A stretch of 45,609 nt of DNA from contig SCUB01000005.1 in NCBI GenBank assembly GCA_004297465.1, positions 1 through 45,609 of the forward strand. Reading direction: 5' to 3'. The notes beneath the pieces were generated by a model. That model was not told the DNA's origin. It worked only from the letters and a program-made list of their open reading frames with translations, and searched no databases. Below, piece by piece: positions 26,419 through 38,523 of this stretch. Origin of the DNA: Xanthobacteraceae bacterium (lineage in GTDB: Bacteria > Pseudomonadota > Alphaproteobacteria > Rhizobiales > Xanthobacteraceae). The position numbers were made by a program, and so were the translations under genes. How positions within the stretch are numbered: the stretch's first letter is position 1; every line of letters begins with the position of its first letter.

Positions 26419-26901
26419 ATGCGCTGTCCGAGTTGTTCGAGCCTCGATACCCAGGTCAAGGACTCGCGGCCGACCGAGGATTCCGCCGTCATCCGCCGCC
26501 GCCGCGTCTGCATGGCTTGCGGCTTCCGCTTCACCACCTTCGAGCGCGTGCAACTGCGCGAGCTCACGGTGATCAAGCGCAATGGCCGCCGCGTGCCGTT
26601 CGATCGCGACAAGCTGATGCGTTCGGTGCAGATTTCGCTGCGCAAGCGCCCGGTGGAGCCGGAGCGCGTCGAGAAGATGGTCTCGACCATCGTGCGCGAG
26701 CTGGAAAGCCTGGGCGAGGCCGAGATCTCGTCGGAGACCATCGGCGAGATGGTGATGGAACACCTGCGCCAGCTCGACGACGTCGCCTATGTGCGGTTCG
26801 CCTCGGTCTATCGCAATTTCCGTGAGGCCAAGGATTTCGAGGCGGTGCTGGGCGAACTGTCGTCAGACGACGACACGCGCCCCTCGGCCGCGCGGAAATG
26901 A
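26419..26901 (+). CDS. nrdR: Transcriptional repressor NrdR
   Basis: NrdR represses ribonucleotide reductase genes according to ATP/dATP levels. The 160-residue protein begins with the zinc ribbon '[42 protein letters not shown]' (two CxxC pairs). It continues into an ATP-cone domain ('[22 protein letters not shown]' through '[11 protein letters not shown]'). The start is fixed by the conserved MRCP. Its stop overlaps the ribD start (ATGA), so it is the first gene of a coupled nrdR-rib unit. The nrd genes are elsewhere. Confidence 0.97.
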   Translation: MRCPSCSSLDTQVKDSRPTEDSAVIRRRRVCMACGFRFTTFERVQLRELTVIKRNGRRVPFDRDKLMRSVQISLRKRPVEPERVEKMVSTIVRELESLGEAEISSETIGEMVMEHLRQLDDVAYVRFASVYRNFREAKDFEAVLGELSSDDDTRPSAARK

Positions 26902-28016
26902 CCACGGCCGCCATCGCGCAGCCTTTGCCGGATCGACGTTTCATGGACCTGGCGCTGGCGCTGGGCCGGCGCGGGCTCGGCCGCACCTGGCCCAATCCGG
27001 CGGTCGGCGCGGTGGTCGTCAGGGATGGAATCATCGTCGGGCGCGGCTGGACGCAAGCCGGCGGGCGGCCGCACGCCGAGGTCGAGGCGCTGGCGCGCGC
27101 GGGCGAAGCGGCGCGCGGCGCCACGCTCTACGTGACGCTGGAGCCGTGCTCGCATCACGGCAAGTCGCCGCCCTGCGCCGACGCGGTGATCGCCGCCGGC
27201 ATCGCCCGCGTGGTGAGCGCTATTGAAGACCCCAATCCGGAGGTGGCGGGGCAGGGGCACGCGCGCTTGCGCGCGGCTGGGCTAGCCGTCGATGTCGGGC
27301 CGGGCGCGGACGAGGCGGCGCGCGATCACGCCGGGCACATCCGCCGCGTCACGCAAGGCCGGCCGCATGTGATCCTCAAGCTGGCGCTCTCGGCGGACGG
27401 ACGCATCGGCGGCGCCGGCAATGCGCGGGTGATGATCACCGGGGAGGCGGCACGCGCGCGCGTGCATCTCATGCGCGCGCAGAGCGATGCCATCCTCGTC
27501 GGCATCGGCACCGCACTGGCCGACGACCCGCTTTTGACCTGCCGCCTGCCGGGCATGGAGAGCCGTTCGCCGCTGCGCGTCGTGCTCGATCGCGAATTGC
27601 GGCTGCCGCCGGCAAGCCGCCTCGTGCAAGGGGCGCGCACGGTCCCGCTCTGGATTTTCAGTTCGGATGCGGCGAGCGCGGCCAAGGCAACCGCGCTTGA
27701 GACGCTCGGCGCGCGCGTCATCCGCGTGCGCGAGATGGATGGCGGGCTGGCGCTGCCGGCCGTGCTCGCGGAACTGTCGCGGCGCGGCATCACCCGCCTG
27801 CTGGTCGAGGGCGGCGCCCGCGTGGCGGCGGCCTTCATCGCCGCCGGGCTCGTGGATGAAGCCTGGTTGTTCCGGTCCGCCATGACGATCGGGCCGGGCG
27901 GCGTGCCGGCGCTGGCCGATCTGCCGCTGACGGCATTGACGGGCTCGGCCGATTTCCGCATTCATGCGCGCGAAACCGTCGGCGACAACGCCCTCACCAT
28001 TTACGAGCGGACCTGA
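26898..28016 (+). CDS. ribD: Bifunctional riboflavin deaminase/reductase
   Basis: RibD carries out the second and third steps of riboflavin synthesis: deamination of the pyrimidine and reduction of the ribosyl side chain. The 372-residue protein has the deaminase domain with zinc ligands in 'PHAEVEAL' (His59, proton-donor Glu61) and '[17 protein letters not shown]' (Cys84, Cys93). The reductase domain has '[16 protein letters not shown]', '[18 protein letters not shown]' and '[15 protein letters not shown]'. It starts in the nrdR stop and ribE begins at the very next base after its own stop. No FMN riboswitch is seen upstream. Confidence 0.96.
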   Translation: MTTAAIAQPLPDRRFMDLALALGRRGLGRTWPNPAVGAVVVRDGIIVGRGWTQAGGRPHAEVEALARAGEAARGATLYVTLEPCSHHGKSPPCADAVIAAGIARVVSAIEDPNPEVAGQGHARLRAAGLAVDVGPGADEAARDHAGHIRRVTQGRPHVILKLALSADGRIGGAGNARVMITGEAARARVHLMRAQSDAILVGIGTALADDPLLTCRLPGMESRSPLRVVLDRELRLPPASRLVQGARTVPLWIFSSDAASAAKATALETLGARVIRVREMDGGLALPAVLAELSRRGITRLLVEGGARVAAAFIAAGLVDEAWLFRSAMTIGPGGVPALADLPLTALTGSADFRIHARETVGDNALTIYERT

Positions 28017-28625
28017 ATGTTTACCGGAATCATCACCGATGTCGGCGAGATCGTCGCCGTCACGCCGCGCGTCGAGGGCCAGCTGCATCGCCTGCGCGTC
28101 CGCTGCCGCTATGAGCGGGCCGGCATCGCCGACGGCGCCTCGATCGCCCACAACGGCGTGTGCCTCACCGTGGTCGAGACCGGCGTCGATGAGGGGCGCA
28201 CCTGGTACGCGGTCGATGCCGCCGCCGAGACCATGCGGCTCACCACGGCGCGCGACTGGTGCGCCGGCACCAGGCTCAACCTTGAGCGCGCGTTGAAAAT
28301 CGGCGACGAACTGGGCGGCCACATCGTCACCGGCCATGTCGACGGCGTCGCCGAGGTGATCGCGCGCACCGACCTGCCGGACATGGCGCGGTTCGAGCTG
28401 CGCGCGCCGCGCGCGCTTTCGCGCTTCATCGCCGCCAAGGGCTCGGTGGCGCTCGACGGCGTGTCGCTGACCGTCAATACCGCCGAGGACGACGTGTTCT
28501 CGGTGCTGATCATCCCGCACACGCTTGCGGTCACCACGCTCAATAGCTGGCGGGTGGGCAGCGCCATCAACCTCGAAATCGACCTGATGGCGCGCTACGC
28601 GGCGCGGCTGACGGAAATGAAATAG
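28017..28625 (+). CDS. ribE: Riboflavin synthase alpha chain
   Basis: This enzyme dismutates two lumazine molecules to riboflavin. The 202-residue protein starts with the invariant MFTGII and is built of two similar barrels. The first has '[15 protein letters not shown]' and '[23 protein letters not shown]'; the second has '[34 protein letters not shown]'. Length and motifs are normal. It follows ribD without a gap; ribH comes 80 bases later. Some authors call this gene ribC. Confidence 0.96.
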   Translation: MFTGIITDVGEIVAVTPRVEGQLHRLRVRCRYERAGIADGASIAHNGVCLTVVETGVDEGRTWYAVDAAAETMRLTTARDWCAGTRLNLERALKIGDELGGHIVTGHVDGVAEVIARTDLPDMARFELRAPRALSRFIAAKGSVALDGVSLTVNTAEDDVFSVLIIPHTLAVTTLNSWRVGSAINLEIDLMARYAARLTEMK

Positions 28626-28705
28626 GGCGCTTTCATCGCGTTCCGCGCGCTTGGCTTGGCGCACCGGGGCGACTACAACGAGCCTTCAACCTTTCGGACC
28701 CGATC

Positions 28706-29197
28706 ATGGCCCAACCGAGCCGTCAGCAGACCAATTCGAAGGGCGATCTCGCCGGCAGCCGCGTGCTCGTGGTGGAGGCGCGCTTCTACGACGGCATTGT
28801 CGATGCGCTGCGCGAGGGTGCGGTTACCGCGCTCAAGGAAGCCGGCGCGGAGCACGACATCGTCACCGTGCCCGGCGCGCTGGAGGTGCCCTCCGCCATC
28901 GCCATCGCCATCGAGGCGGCGGAGCGCCGCGGCAAGCCTTATGATGCGGCGGTCGCGCTCGGCTGCGTCATCCGCGGCGAGACTTTCCACTTCGAGATCG
29001 TGAGCATGGAATCGGCGCGCGCGCTGATGGATCTCGCGGTGCGCAGCCAGGTGCCGCTCGGCAACGGCATCCTCACCGTGGAGAACGAGCAGCAGGCGTG
29101 GGCGCGCGCGCGCCGCGCCGAGGGCGACAAGGGCGGCGATGCCGCGCGCGCGGCGCTCGCCGTGCTGCGGCTCAAGCGCGATCTTTCGAAGGCATGA
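28706..29197 (+). CDS. ribH: 6,7-dimethyl-8-ribityllumazine synthase
   Basis: RibH makes lumazine from the ribityl pyrimidine and dihydroxybutanone phosphate. The 163-residue protein shows '[21 protein letters not shown]', '[15 protein letters not shown]', '[25 protein letters not shown]' with the active-site His, and '[16 protein letters not shown]'. The last motif is the family phosphate loop. The stop overlaps the nusB start in ATGA. The dihydroxybutanone phosphate synthase gene (ribB) is not in this window. Confidence 0.96.
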   Translation: MAQPSRQQTNSKGDLAGSRVLVVEARFYDGIVDALREGAVTALKEAGAEHDIVTVPGALEVPSAIAIAIEAAERRGKPYDAAVALGCVIRGETFHFEIVSMESARALMDLAVRSQVPLGNGILTVENEQQAWARARRAEGDKGGDAARAALAVLRLKRDLSKA

Positions 29198-29691
29198 CGA
29201 TGGCAGGCATGGAGCAGGGCGAGGCACGCAAGGCCAACCGGCGCGGCGCGGCGCGGCTTGCCGCCGTGCAGGCGCTGTACCAGATGGATCTCGCCGGCAC
29301 AGGCCTCAACGACATCTTTGCCGAATTCGAGAGCCACTGGCTCGGCAGCGAGGTCGAGGGCGAGCAATATCGTCCCGCCGAGGCCGCGTTCTTCCGCGAC
29401 GTGGTGTCGGGCGTGGTGCGCGACCAGGCCCGGCTCGATCCGCGCATCGACGCCGTGCTGGCCGCGGGCTGGCCGCTCAAGCGCATCGACGCCATCGTGC
29501 GCGCCGTGCTGCGCGCCGGCGCCTACGAGCTGGAAAGCCGCAAGGATGTTCCGGCGCGCGTCGTGGTCTCGGAATATGTCGACGTCGCGCACGCCTTCGT
29601 CGACCGCGACGAGACCGGGATGGTCAACGCCGTGCTCGACCAGATCGCGCGGGCTCATCGCGCCGACGAATTCCAGCGCGGAAACGGCTGA
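29194..29691 (+). CDS. nusB: Transcription antitermination factor NusB
   Basis: NusB with NusE binds boxA in nascent rRNA for antitermination. The 165-residue all-helical protein starts near '[22 protein letters not shown]' and has '[30 protein letters not shown]' and '[30 protein letters not shown]', all family hallmarks. The ATG within the ribH stop is chosen. Two more ATGs lie 2 and 5 codons further on. The rib genes commonly precede nusB in proteobacteria. Confidence 0.95.
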   Translation: MTMAGMEQGEARKANRRGAARLAAVQALYQMDLAGTGLNDIFAEFESHWLGSEVEGEQYRPAEAAFFRDVVSGVVRDQARLDPRIDAVLAAGWPLKRIDAIVRAVLRAGAYELESRKDVPARVVVSEYVDVAHAFVDRDETGMVNAVLDQIARAHRADEFQRGNG

Positions 29692-29694
29692 GCC

Positions 29695-30678
29695 ATGAGC
29701 GGGCGCGGAACGGGCGGTTCCGGCGAGGACGAACTGATCGCGCGTTACTTCCGGCCGCTCGCCAGAAGTCCCGGCGCGTTCGGCCTGACCGACGATGCCG
29801 CCGTGCTGCCGGCCGGTGCCGGCGACCTCGTGGTGACGACGGATGCGCTGGTGGCCGGCGTGCATTTCCTGCCCGACGATCCGCCCGAGACGCTGGCGCG
29901 CAAGGCGCTGCGCGTGAATCTTTCCGATCTCGCCGCCAAGGGCGCGGTTCCCGCCGGCTTCGTGCTGACGCTGGCGTTGCGCGAGGCCGACGATACGTGG
30001 CTGTCCGCCTTCGCGCGCGCCCTTGGGGAGGATGCGGCGGCGTTCGCCTGTCCGCTCATGGGCGGCGACACGGTGCATACGGACGGGCCGCTCACGCTCT
30101 CGATCACCGCGTTCGGCCGCGTGCCGCCGGGCCGCATGGTGCGCCGCGCCGGGGCGCGGGCCGGCGACATCGTCGCCGTCAGCGGTACGATCGGTGACGC
30201 CGTGGCGGGGCTGCATGTGCTCAAGACCGGTGCCGCCGCGCCGGCTTATGCGCCGCTGGTGGCGCGCTATCGGGTGCCCGAGCCGCGCGTGGCGCTGGCC
30301 GGTGCGTTGCTCGACCACGCCACGGCGGCGATGGACGTCTCCGACGGTCTGGTTGGCGATCTCGCCAAGCTGTGCGCGACATCCGGCGTGACGGCGCGGA
30401 TCGAGGCCGCGCGGGTGCCGGTCTCGCCCGCCGCGGCCGCGCTGCTCGCCGCCGATCCGTCGCTGACGCGCGCGGCGCTCATCACCGGCGGCGACGATTA
30501 CGAGATCCTGTGCACGGCGGGGCCCGCCGCGTTCGAGTCCTTGCGGACGAAGGCGCGGGCCGCCGGCGTGACGCTGACCGCGATCGGCCGCATCGAGGAA
30601 GGCATGGCGCCGCCGCGCTTTGTCGATGGCGAGGGCCGCGACATGGTGTTCGCGCGCGCCTCCTACAGCCATTTCTGA
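29695..30678 (+). CDS. thiL: Thiamine-monophosphate kinase
   Basis: ThiL phosphorylates thiamine monophosphate to the active cofactor TPP. The 327-residue protein has 'GEDELIARYFRPL', 'LTDDAAVLPAG', 'VTTDALVAGVHFLPDDPPETLARKALRVNLSDLAAKGA', 'MGGDTVHTDGPLTLSITAFG', '[17 protein letters not shown]' and 'ITGGDDYEILCTA', matching the AIR-synthase-like fold. It begins 3 bases after the nusB stop. Six bases separate it from the MFS gene. Confidence 0.96.
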   Translation: MSGRGTGGSGEDELIARYFRPLARSPGAFGLTDDAAVLPAGAGDLVVTTDALVAGVHFLPDDPPETLARKALRVNLSDLAAKGAVPAGFVLTLALREADDTWLSAFARALGEDAAAFACPLMGGDTVHTDGPLTLSITAFGRVPPGRMVRRAGARAGDIVAVSGTIGDAVAGLHVLKTGAAAPAYAPLVARYRVPEPRVALAGALLDHATAAMDVSDGLVGDLAKLCATSGVTARIEAARVPVSPAAAALLAADPSLTRAALITGGDDYEILCTAGPAAFESLRTKARAAGVTLTAIGRIEEGMAPPRFVDGEGRDMVFARASYSHF

Positions 30679-30684
30679 AACCCC

Positions 30685-31899
30685 ATGCGCGATCCCGACA
30701 TCCTCCATGACGACCGCCTGGCGCGCCGCAACGCCGTCGTGCTCGCGCTCACCCAGGCGCTGGGCGGCGGCAACAACGCGGTGCTGATCGCCACCGGCGG
30801 CATCGTCGGCGCCATGCTCGCGCCGGTCAGAAGCCTCGCCACGCTGCCGGTGACCGCCTTCGTGGTCGGGCTGTGGCTCGGCACGCTGCCGGTGGGGGCG
30901 CTGACGCGGCGCTACGGCCGCCGCGCCGCGTTCCAGTGCGGTACCGTGTTCGGCATCCTGACCGGGTTGTTGTGCTCCGCGGCGGTGGTGTCCGGATCGT
31001 TCCTGCTGTTCAACCTCGGCACGTTCGTCGGCGGGCTCTATGCCGCCGCCATGCAGGGCTACCGTTTCGCGGCCGCCGATTCGGCCAGCGCCGCGTTCCG
31101 TCCCAAGGCGATTGCGTGGGTGCTGGTGGGAGGCGTCGCCTCGGGCGTGGTGGGGCCGCAGCTCATCATCCTGACCAAGGATCTGTGGCCGCCGTTCCTG
31201 TTCGCGGCGACCTTCCTGGCCCAGAGCGGGCTCGCGGTGCTGGCCGGCCTGATGCTGGTCTTCTTGCGGGCGCCGCCTCCCGCCATCGAGACGCCGGCCG
31301 GTGCGGTGCGGCCGTTGCGCGAGATCGCGGCCCAGCCGCGCTTCATCGTCGCGGTAGCCTGCGGCATCGCCAGCTACGGCACCATGAACCTGCTGATGAC
31401 CTCGGCTCCGCTCGCCATGCTCGATTGCAGCCTCTCGGTGGGCGATGCCGCGCTGGGCCTGCAATGGCACGTGATCGCCATGTACCTGCCGAGCTTCTTT
31501 GCCGGCTCGATGATCGTGCGCTGGGGGCTGACGCGCGTCATCATCACCGGCCTGGCCCTGATCGGGGCGAGCGCCGCCGTCGGTATCGCCGGCGTCACGG
31601 TCTGGCATTTCTGGACCGCGCTGGTGCTGCTCGGCCTCGGCTGGAACTTCGCCTTCATCGGCGCCACCACCATGGTCACCGAGTGCCATACGCCGCAGGA
31701 GCGCACGGTGGTGCAGCCGCTCAACGACTTCCTGGTGTTCGGCGCCATGGTTGTGGGATCGCTGTCCTCGGGAATGATGATCGCCAATGCCGGCTGGGCG
31801 GTGATCAACGCGGTGGTTTTCCCGATCATCCTTGTCGTGGCGGGGCTGCTGCTGATGCAGGCGATTCGGCCCGTCCGCCGCCCCACGGCCGGGACCTGA
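30685..31899 (+). CDS. Major facilitator superfamily transporter
   Basis: This 404-residue protein has about twelve membrane helices. The MFS motif between helices 2 and 3 is recognisable as 'GTLPVGALTRRYGRRAAFQCG' (G-x4-x-RxGRR). 'GGLYAAAMQGYRFAAAD' and 'LLGLGWNFAFIGATTMVTECHTPQERTVVQ' recall the YfcJ-like or multidrug-type groups, but the substrate cannot be told. It starts 6 bases after thiL and is probably the last gene of the rib-nusB-thiL transcript. The 219 bases after it lead to hppA. Confidence 0.85.
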   Translation: MRDPDILHDDRLARRNAVVLALTQALGGGNNAVLIATGGIVGAMLAPVRSLATLPVTAFVVGLWLGTLPVGALTRRYGRRAAFQCGTVFGILTGLLCSAAVVSGSFLLFNLGTFVGGLYAAAMQGYRFAAADSASAAFRPKAIAWVLVGGVASGVVGPQLIILTKDLWPPFLFAATFLAQSGLAVLAGLMLVFLRAPPPAIETPAGAVRPLREIAAQPRFIVAVACGIASYGTMNLLMTSAPLAMLDCSLSVGDAALGLQWHVIAMYLPSFFAGSMIVRWGLTRVIITGLALIGASAAVGIAGVTVWHFWTALVLLGLGWNFAFIGATTMVTECHTPQERTVVQPLNDFLVFGAMVVGSLSSGMMIANAGWAVINAVVFPIILVVAGLLLMQAIRPVRRPTAGT

Positions 31900-32118
31900 A
31901 GGTAGCGGGGGCGCGATTTTGGCCCGTCCGGCCCCGCCGATAGACGTTTTTCCGGTAAGATTCGACGTTCGGCGGCGTTGCGCAGCGGTTCCAAGTTTGG
32001 CAATGTCCGCGCCGATTTGAGGCCGCCCGGCACCGACGCGGGCCAGGCCTTCTTTTTTCGTGTCCAGGCCGCGTTCGTGGCCGAAGACGATAATGTCGGG
32101 GGCTAAGGGGCAACTTCC

Positions 32119-34239
<2,121 letters not shown>

Positions 34240-34261
34240 ACCGGGCCATTTGCCGAAAACG

Positions 34262-34293
34262 AAAACCCCGCGGTGAAAGCCGCGGGGTTTTTC
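34262..34293 (+). terminator. Rho-independent terminator after hppA
   Basis: A stem of 12 bp, AAAACCCCGCGG with its complement (34262-34273 and 34280-34291), closes loop TGAAAG and ends in a run of five T. It lies 22 bases after the hppA stop. The A-rich left arm means it may also act for the convergent bamE gene, whose stop is 53 bases away. Confidence 0.9.
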
Positions 34294-34342
34294 ATTGCCG
34301 ATTGCTGAGAAAGCCGGGCCGCCCGTCAGGAGGCCCGGACGA

Positions 34343-34828
34343 TTACTTCCAGGAGATGATCTTGAACACGTAGGTGAGGTAGCTCAGCTCCTGGCCGCCC
34401 GAGGCGGTGGTGCGGCTGACGAAATCGAAGATCTTGCCATCCTGCATGCCGTAATTGGCGACGCGGCGGACCTGCCGGTTCTTGTCGAAATAGACGGCGA
34501 CGACGCGCTGGTCGGTCACCTGCTGTTGCATGAACGCAACCTTCCGTTCGGCGCGCTGCGAAATGTAGTAAAATACCTCGCCGTTGAGGGTCGCCACGGT
34601 CGAGGGCGTGCCGAGCACGATCAGCACCTGATCCTGGCTGGCGCCGATCGGAATCTGCTCCAGCGCATGCTCGGGCAGGATGTAGCCCTTCTGGAACGTC
34701 TCGCTGAAGCAGCCGCCCAGCGCCAGGCACAGCGCCGCGACGGCAACCCAGGATTTCAGGGACACTCCGCGCCGCGACGGCCGTGCGGCCGCGGGCATGA
34801 GACGGGAAGCTTCAGCGGACATCGGCAT
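34343..34828 (-). CDS. bamE: Outer membrane protein assembly factor BamE (OmlA/SmpA)
   Basis: BamE is a small lipoprotein of the BAM complex that inserts beta-barrel proteins into the outer membrane. The 161-residue protein has a basic N-terminus, a hydrophobic segment and lipobox 'VAALCLALGGC'. The BamE fold shows as 'LEQIPIGASQDQVLIVLGTPSTVATLNGEVFYYISQRAE' and 'FDKNRQVRRVANYGMQDGKIFD'. Three in-frame starts cluster (TTG 34834, ATG 34828, ATG 34822); 34828 is my choice but the lipobox fixes the mature start in any case. It is divergent from the cytochrome bc1 chaperone gene. Confidence 0.93.
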   Translation of the reverse strand: MPMSAEASRLMPAAARPSRRGVSLKSWVAVAALCLALGGCFSETFQKGYILPEHALEQIPIGASQDQVLIVLGTPSTVATLNGEVFYYISQRAERKVAFMQQQVTDQRVVAVYFDKNRQVRRVANYGMQDGKIFDFVSRTTASGGQELSYLTYVFKIISWK

Positions 34829-34954
34829 CGCCAAACCCTATCATCGCCAGGCCCTGGACCTTGCGTCCTCTTGCATTGCAGGTTGCGTTGACGTACCCGG
34901 CGGGACCCTAATTTGCAACCACATGCCCCGATTGCGAAACGTGGCGGAAAATCG

Positions 34955-35518
34955 ATGATCTGGCCCTTCAGCCGTCCCAGTCCGCACGCGGCGACCATTC
35001 ATGCCATCTATGGCATGATCGTGGCGCAGGCGCGATTGCCGGTGTTCTACCGCCGCATGGCGGTGCCGGACACGGTTAACGGCCGTTTCGACATGGTGGT
35101 GCTGCATCTGTGGCTGGTGCTGCGCCGGCTCGGCGAGGGCGGGCAGCAGGAACTGGCCCAGGGCCTGTTCGATCATTTCTGCGCCGACATGGACGCCAAC
35201 CTGCGCGAAATGGGGGTCGGCGACCTCGCCGTGCCGCGCCGCATGCGCGGCTTCGGCGAAGCATTCTACGGGCGCGCCGCGGCCTATGACGCGGCGCTGG
35301 CCGATCCGGCTCCGCTGGCCTTGGCGGGGGCGCTGGCGCGCAATATCCTCGCGCTGGAGCCGGCGCAGCAGGCGGTCGCGCCGATTCCGGCGCGCGCGCT
35401 CGCCGATTATGCGCGCGCGGCGCTCGCCATGCTCGGCGGCCTTGACGGTGAGGCCGTGATGGCCGCGCAATGGCGCTTTCCCGAGCCGGTGCCGCCGTCG
35501 CGCGCCCTTGAATCATAG
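34955..35518 (+). CDS. Ubiquinol-cytochrome c chaperone (CBP3/UQCC1 domain)
   Basis: Bacterial homologues of mitochondrial Cbp3 are thought to help assemble cytochrome b of the bc1 complex. The 187-residue protein starts MIWPFSRPSPHAATIHAIYG. It continues 'VFYRRMAVPDTVNGRFDMVVLHLWLVLRRL', 'LFDHFCADMDANLREMGVGDLAVPRRMRGFGEAFYGRAAAYDAAL', the conserved domain. ATG 34955 gives the standard N-terminus; the frame extends to 34913 without support. It diverges from bamE and is followed after 12 bases by the DUF177 gene, a usual Hyphomicrobiales order. Confidence 0.92.
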   Translation: MIWPFSRPSPHAATIHAIYGMIVAQARLPVFYRRMAVPDTVNGRFDMVVLHLWLVLRRLGEGGQQELAQGLFDHFCADMDANLREMGVGDLAVPRRMRGFGEAFYGRAAAYDAALADPAPLALAGALARNILALEPAQQAVAPIPARALADYARAALAMLGGLDGEAVMAAQWRFPEPVPPSRALES

Positions 35519-35530
35519 GGAGCCAAGGCC

Positions 35531-36112
35531 ATGACCCGACACCCCATCCCCGATACGCCGTGGAGCGTTCCGGTCGCCGTGGACGACATTCCCGAAGCCG
35601 GGCTGAAGCTTCGGCTCACCCCCGACGAGGCGGTGCGGGCGGCGCTGGCGCGGCTTGCCGGGGTACGCGCGGTGCCCGCGCTTGCCGCCGACTTCACGCT
35701 GACGCGGCTCTCGGGGGGCCGGGTGGCGGTGAGCGGACGGGTGACCGGCGCGGCCGGCCAGACCTGCGTGGTGAGCCTCGAACCGATGGAATCACCGGTC
35801 GACGAGGCCGTCGACCTCATATTTGCCCCCGCCACGCCCGAGGATGCAGGCCACCGCCGCGCGCGCGCCGAGGGTGGCGACGAGGAGGCCGGCGAGGAAA
35901 TGTCGCCGGACGCCCCGGAAACTTTTGAGCATGGCCGGCTGGATCTTGGCGCCATCGCTACGGAATTTCTGGTGCTGGGAATTAATACCTATCCGCGCAA
36001 GTCCGATGCCGTGTTCGAGCCACCAGCGGCCGACGCCGACGCCTCGGGACATCCCTTTGCCGCCCTGGCCGCGCTCAAGAAGGCCAAGCCGCCCCGGGAC
36101 GGTTCAACCTAG
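35531..36112 (+). CDS. DUF177 (YceD-like) protein
   Basis: This 193-residue protein shows 'PVAVDDIPEAGLKLRLTPDE', 'VSGRVTGAAGQTCVVSLEPMESPVDEAVDLIF', an acidic middle and 'DLGAIATEFLVLGINTYPRKSDAVFEPP', the DUF177 pattern. YceD/DUF177 proteins have been tied to 23S rRNA or ribosomal protein accumulation. In enterobacteria the gene precedes rpmF; here plsX follows directly and no rpmF lies in the 169-base gap. Only one clear Cys (in GQTCVV) remains of the cysteines seen in other members. GGAGCC stands before the ATG. Confidence 0.9.
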   Translation: MTRHPIPDTPWSVPVAVDDIPEAGLKLRLTPDEAVRAALARLAGVRAVPALAADFTLTRLSGGRVAVSGRVTGAAGQTCVVSLEPMESPVDEAVDLIFAPATPEDAGHRRARAEGGDEEAGEEMSPDAPETFEHGRLDLGAIATEFLVLGINTYPRKSDAVFEPPAADADASGHPFAALAALKKAKPPRDGST

Positions 36113-36281
36113 AGGGCCCGCTTCAGGCCCACTTTCCTGCAGAATTGCCTGCCAGTCCGACCGCTTCCGGTTGTGTCGCCGGGCGGAGGCGCTATTGTCG
36201 CCGGCCTGATCGGGGGTAGAGGCCTTGTCCGTCGGACCCAAGAGGGTTGGCCGGGCATTTGAGGGGACTGAACAGCTTTCC

Positions 36282-37337
36282 ATGTCGAACAAGGTTCGCA
36301 TTGCGCTTGACGCCATGGGTGGCGATCACGGCCCGTCCGTGGTGATTCCCGGTGCGGCCCGGGCGCTGGAGCGCCACCCCGATACCGAATTCCTGTTTGT
36401 CGGCGATCAGGCCATGATCGAGGCCGAACTGGCGGCGCTGCCGGCGCTTCAAAAGGTGGCGCGGGTCATCCACAGCGACGTCTCCATACGCATGGACGAC
36501 AAGCCGAGCCAGGCGCTGCGCCGCGGCCGCGGCCGCTCGTCGATGTGGATGGCGCTGGAGGCGGTCAAGAAGGACGAGGCGGATGTCGCCGTCTCGGCCG
36601 GCAATACCGGCGCGCTGATGGCGATGGCGCGGCTGTGCCTGCGCATGCTGGAAGGCGTCGATCGTCCGGCGCTGGCCGCGGTGTGGCCGACGCTGCGCGG
36701 CGAATCGGTGGTGCTCGATGTCGGCGCCTCGATCGGGGCCGACGCCAAGCACCTCGCCGCGCTCGCGGTGATGGGCAGCGCGATGGCGCGCGTGCTGTTC
36801 GACCTCGACCGCCCGACGGTCGGGCTGCTCAACATCGGCGTCGAGGAGGTCAAGGGTGTCGAGGAGGTCCGCGAGGCGGCGGACCTGTTGCGCACGCTCG
36901 ACATTCCCCATCTTAATTTCATCGGCTTCGTCGAAGGCGACGGCATCGGCAAGGGCGCCGCCGACGTCATCGTCACCGAGGGCTTCGCCGGCAACATCGC
37001 GCTCAAGACCGCCGAGGGCACGGCGCGCCAGATCGGCGAATACCTGCGCATGGAGCTTGGCCGCAGTCTGAGTTCGCGGCTCGGCTACCTGTTCGCGCGC
37101 AAGGCGTTCCGGGCGCTCAAGGACAAGATGGATCCGCGCAAGGTCAACGGCGGGGTGTTCCTCGGGCTCAAGGGCGTGGTCATCAAGAGCCATGGCGGCA
37201 CCGACGCCGAGGGATTTGCGGCCGCGGTCGAGGTTGGCTATGACATGATCCGCTACGACCTGATCACCAAGATCAATCAGGCTTTCCATCGAGACGGTAT
37301 CGCGCTTCCCCTGTCGCCGGGCGCGCAGGAGGCGTAA
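36282..37337 (+). CDS. plsX: Phosphate acyltransferase PlsX
   Basis: PlsX turns acyl-ACP into acyl-phosphate, the donor for PlsY in phospholipid synthesis. The 351-residue protein starts [20 protein letters not shown] and has '[18 protein letters not shown]'-like sequence (here [20 protein letters not shown]), '[13 protein letters not shown]', '[22 protein letters not shown]', '[17 protein letters not shown]' and '[17 protein letters not shown]'. Only a distant GAGGGG precedes the ATG; a TTG at 36225 would add an unlikely N-terminus. It lies three bases before the fabH GTG. Confidence 0.97.
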   Translation: MSNKVRIALDAMGGDHGPSVVIPGAARALERHPDTEFLFVGDQAMIEAELAALPALQKVARVIHSDVSIRMDDKPSQALRRGRGRSSMWMALEAVKKDEADVAVSAGNTGALMAMARLCLRMLEGVDRPALAAVWPTLRGESVVLDVGASIGADAKHLAALAVMGSAMARVLFDLDRPTVGLLNIGVEEVKGVEEVREAADLLRTLDIPHLNFIGFVEGDGIGKGAADVIVTEGFAGNIALKTAEGTARQIGEYLRMELGRSLSSRLGYLFARKAFRALKDKMDPRKVNGGVFLGLKGVVIKSHGGTDAEGFAAAVEVGYDMIRYDLITKINQAFHRDGIALPLSPGAQEA

Positions 37338-37340
37338 ATC

Positions 37341-38318
37341 GTGAGTGTCATGCGTTCAGTCGTTCTGGGCTGCGGATCCTATCTGCCCGGACAAGTTGTG
37401 ACCAATGCCGAACTCGCCCGCCGGATCGACACCAGCGACGAGTGGATCGTGCAGCGCACCGGCATCCACGAGCGCCATATCGCCGCCGAGGGCGAATTCA
37501 CCTCGCATCTCGCGATCAAGGCCGCCCAGGCCGCGCTCGACCACGCCGGCGTCGAGGCCGGCTCGATCGACCTCATCGTGCTTGCCACCGCCACCCCCGA
37601 CAACACCTTTCCAGCCACCTCGGTGATGGTGCAGGCGGGGCTCGGCATCACTGGCGGCGCCGCCTTCGATCTGCATGCGGTCTGCTCGGGCTTCGTGTTC
37701 GGGCTGGCCAGCGCCGACAATTTTCTGCGCGGCGGCGCCTTCAAGCGCGCGCTGGTGATCGGCGCCGAGACCTTCTCGCGCATTCTCGACTGGAACGACC
37801 GCACCACCTGCGTGCTGTTCGGCGACGGCGCCGGCGCGGTGGTGCTGGAAGCGCAGGAGCAGCCCGGCACCACGGCGGACCGCGGCATTCTCACCTCGCA
37901 CCTGCGTTCCGACGGCCGCCACAAGAGCAAGCTCTATGTCGACGGCGGCCCGTCCTCGACCCAGACGGTCGGGCATCTGCGCATGGAAGGCCGCGAAGTG
38001 TTCAAGCACGCCGTGGCGATGATCACCGACGTCATTGAGGATGCTTTCGCCGCGACCGGCACTTCGGCCTCCGACATCACCTGGTTCGTGCCGCATCAGG
38101 CCAACAAGCGCATCATCGACGCCTCGGCGAACAAGCTCGGCATCCCGCCTGAAAAGGTCGTCATCACCGTCGACCGTCACGGCAACACCTCGGCGGCGTC
38201 GATTCCGCTGGCGCTGACGGCGGCGGTCGCGGACGGCCGCATCAAGCGCGGCGATCTCATCCTGCTCGAAGCCATGGGCGGGGGCTTCACCTGGGGTTCG
38301 GCGCTGCTCAGGTGGTGA
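37341..38318 (+). CDS. fabH: Beta-ketoacyl-ACP synthase III
   Basis: FabH starts fatty-acid chains by condensing acetyl-CoA with malonyl-ACP. The 325-residue protein has the catalytic triad: Cys115 in '[12 protein letters not shown]', His in '[11 protein letters not shown]' and Asn in '[14 protein letters not shown]'. AGGAGG (37327-37332) is 8 bases before GTG 37341 and 17 before the in-frame ATG 37350, so I take the GTG. The plsX-fabH pair couples phospholipid and fatty-acid initiation. A 205-base gap without a gene follows before ihfA, AT-rich from about 38450 to 38510. Confidence 0.97.
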   Translation: MSVMRSVVLGCGSYLPGQVVTNAELARRIDTSDEWIVQRTGIHERHIAAEGEFTSHLAIKAAQAALDHAGVEAGSIDLIVLATATPDNTFPATSVMVQAGLGITGGAAFDLHAVCSGFVFGLASADNFLRGGAFKRALVIGAETFSRILDWNDRTTCVLFGDGAGAVVLEAQEQPGTTADRGILTSHLRSDGRHKSKLYVDGGPSSTQTVGHLRMEGREVFKHAVAMITDVIEDAFAATGTSASDITWFVPHQANKRIIDASANKLGIPPEKVVITVDRHGNTSAASIPLALTAAVADGRIKRGDLILLEAMGGGFTWGSALLRW

Positions 38319-38523
38319 GCGGTCGGCCGAAATTACCGGTCTGGAATGTAGATCTTTCGCGGCCGGCCTGAAAGAATTCCTCAACCCCGGCCGGCGCAAC
38401 CCTCTTGATCGGGATACGACGCGTGCTAAGGAAAACGGGTCGCGACAAGAAAAGCCGGGTAGCTTATTAATATCATTGCTTTTTTAGTACGGTCCAATAA
38501 GTTTGCGGCAAGCGGGGCGGGTA

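Noticed and set aside
26300..26900. Riboflavin (FMN) riboswitch before the rib genes
   Set aside because: ribD starts inside nrdR's stop codon and the upstream sequence is coding; I see no FMN-element fold.
28939..31689. A 916-codon minus-strand open frame across ribH, nusB, thiL and the MFS gene
   Set aside because: It spans four well-supported genes on the other strand and has low-complexity composition.
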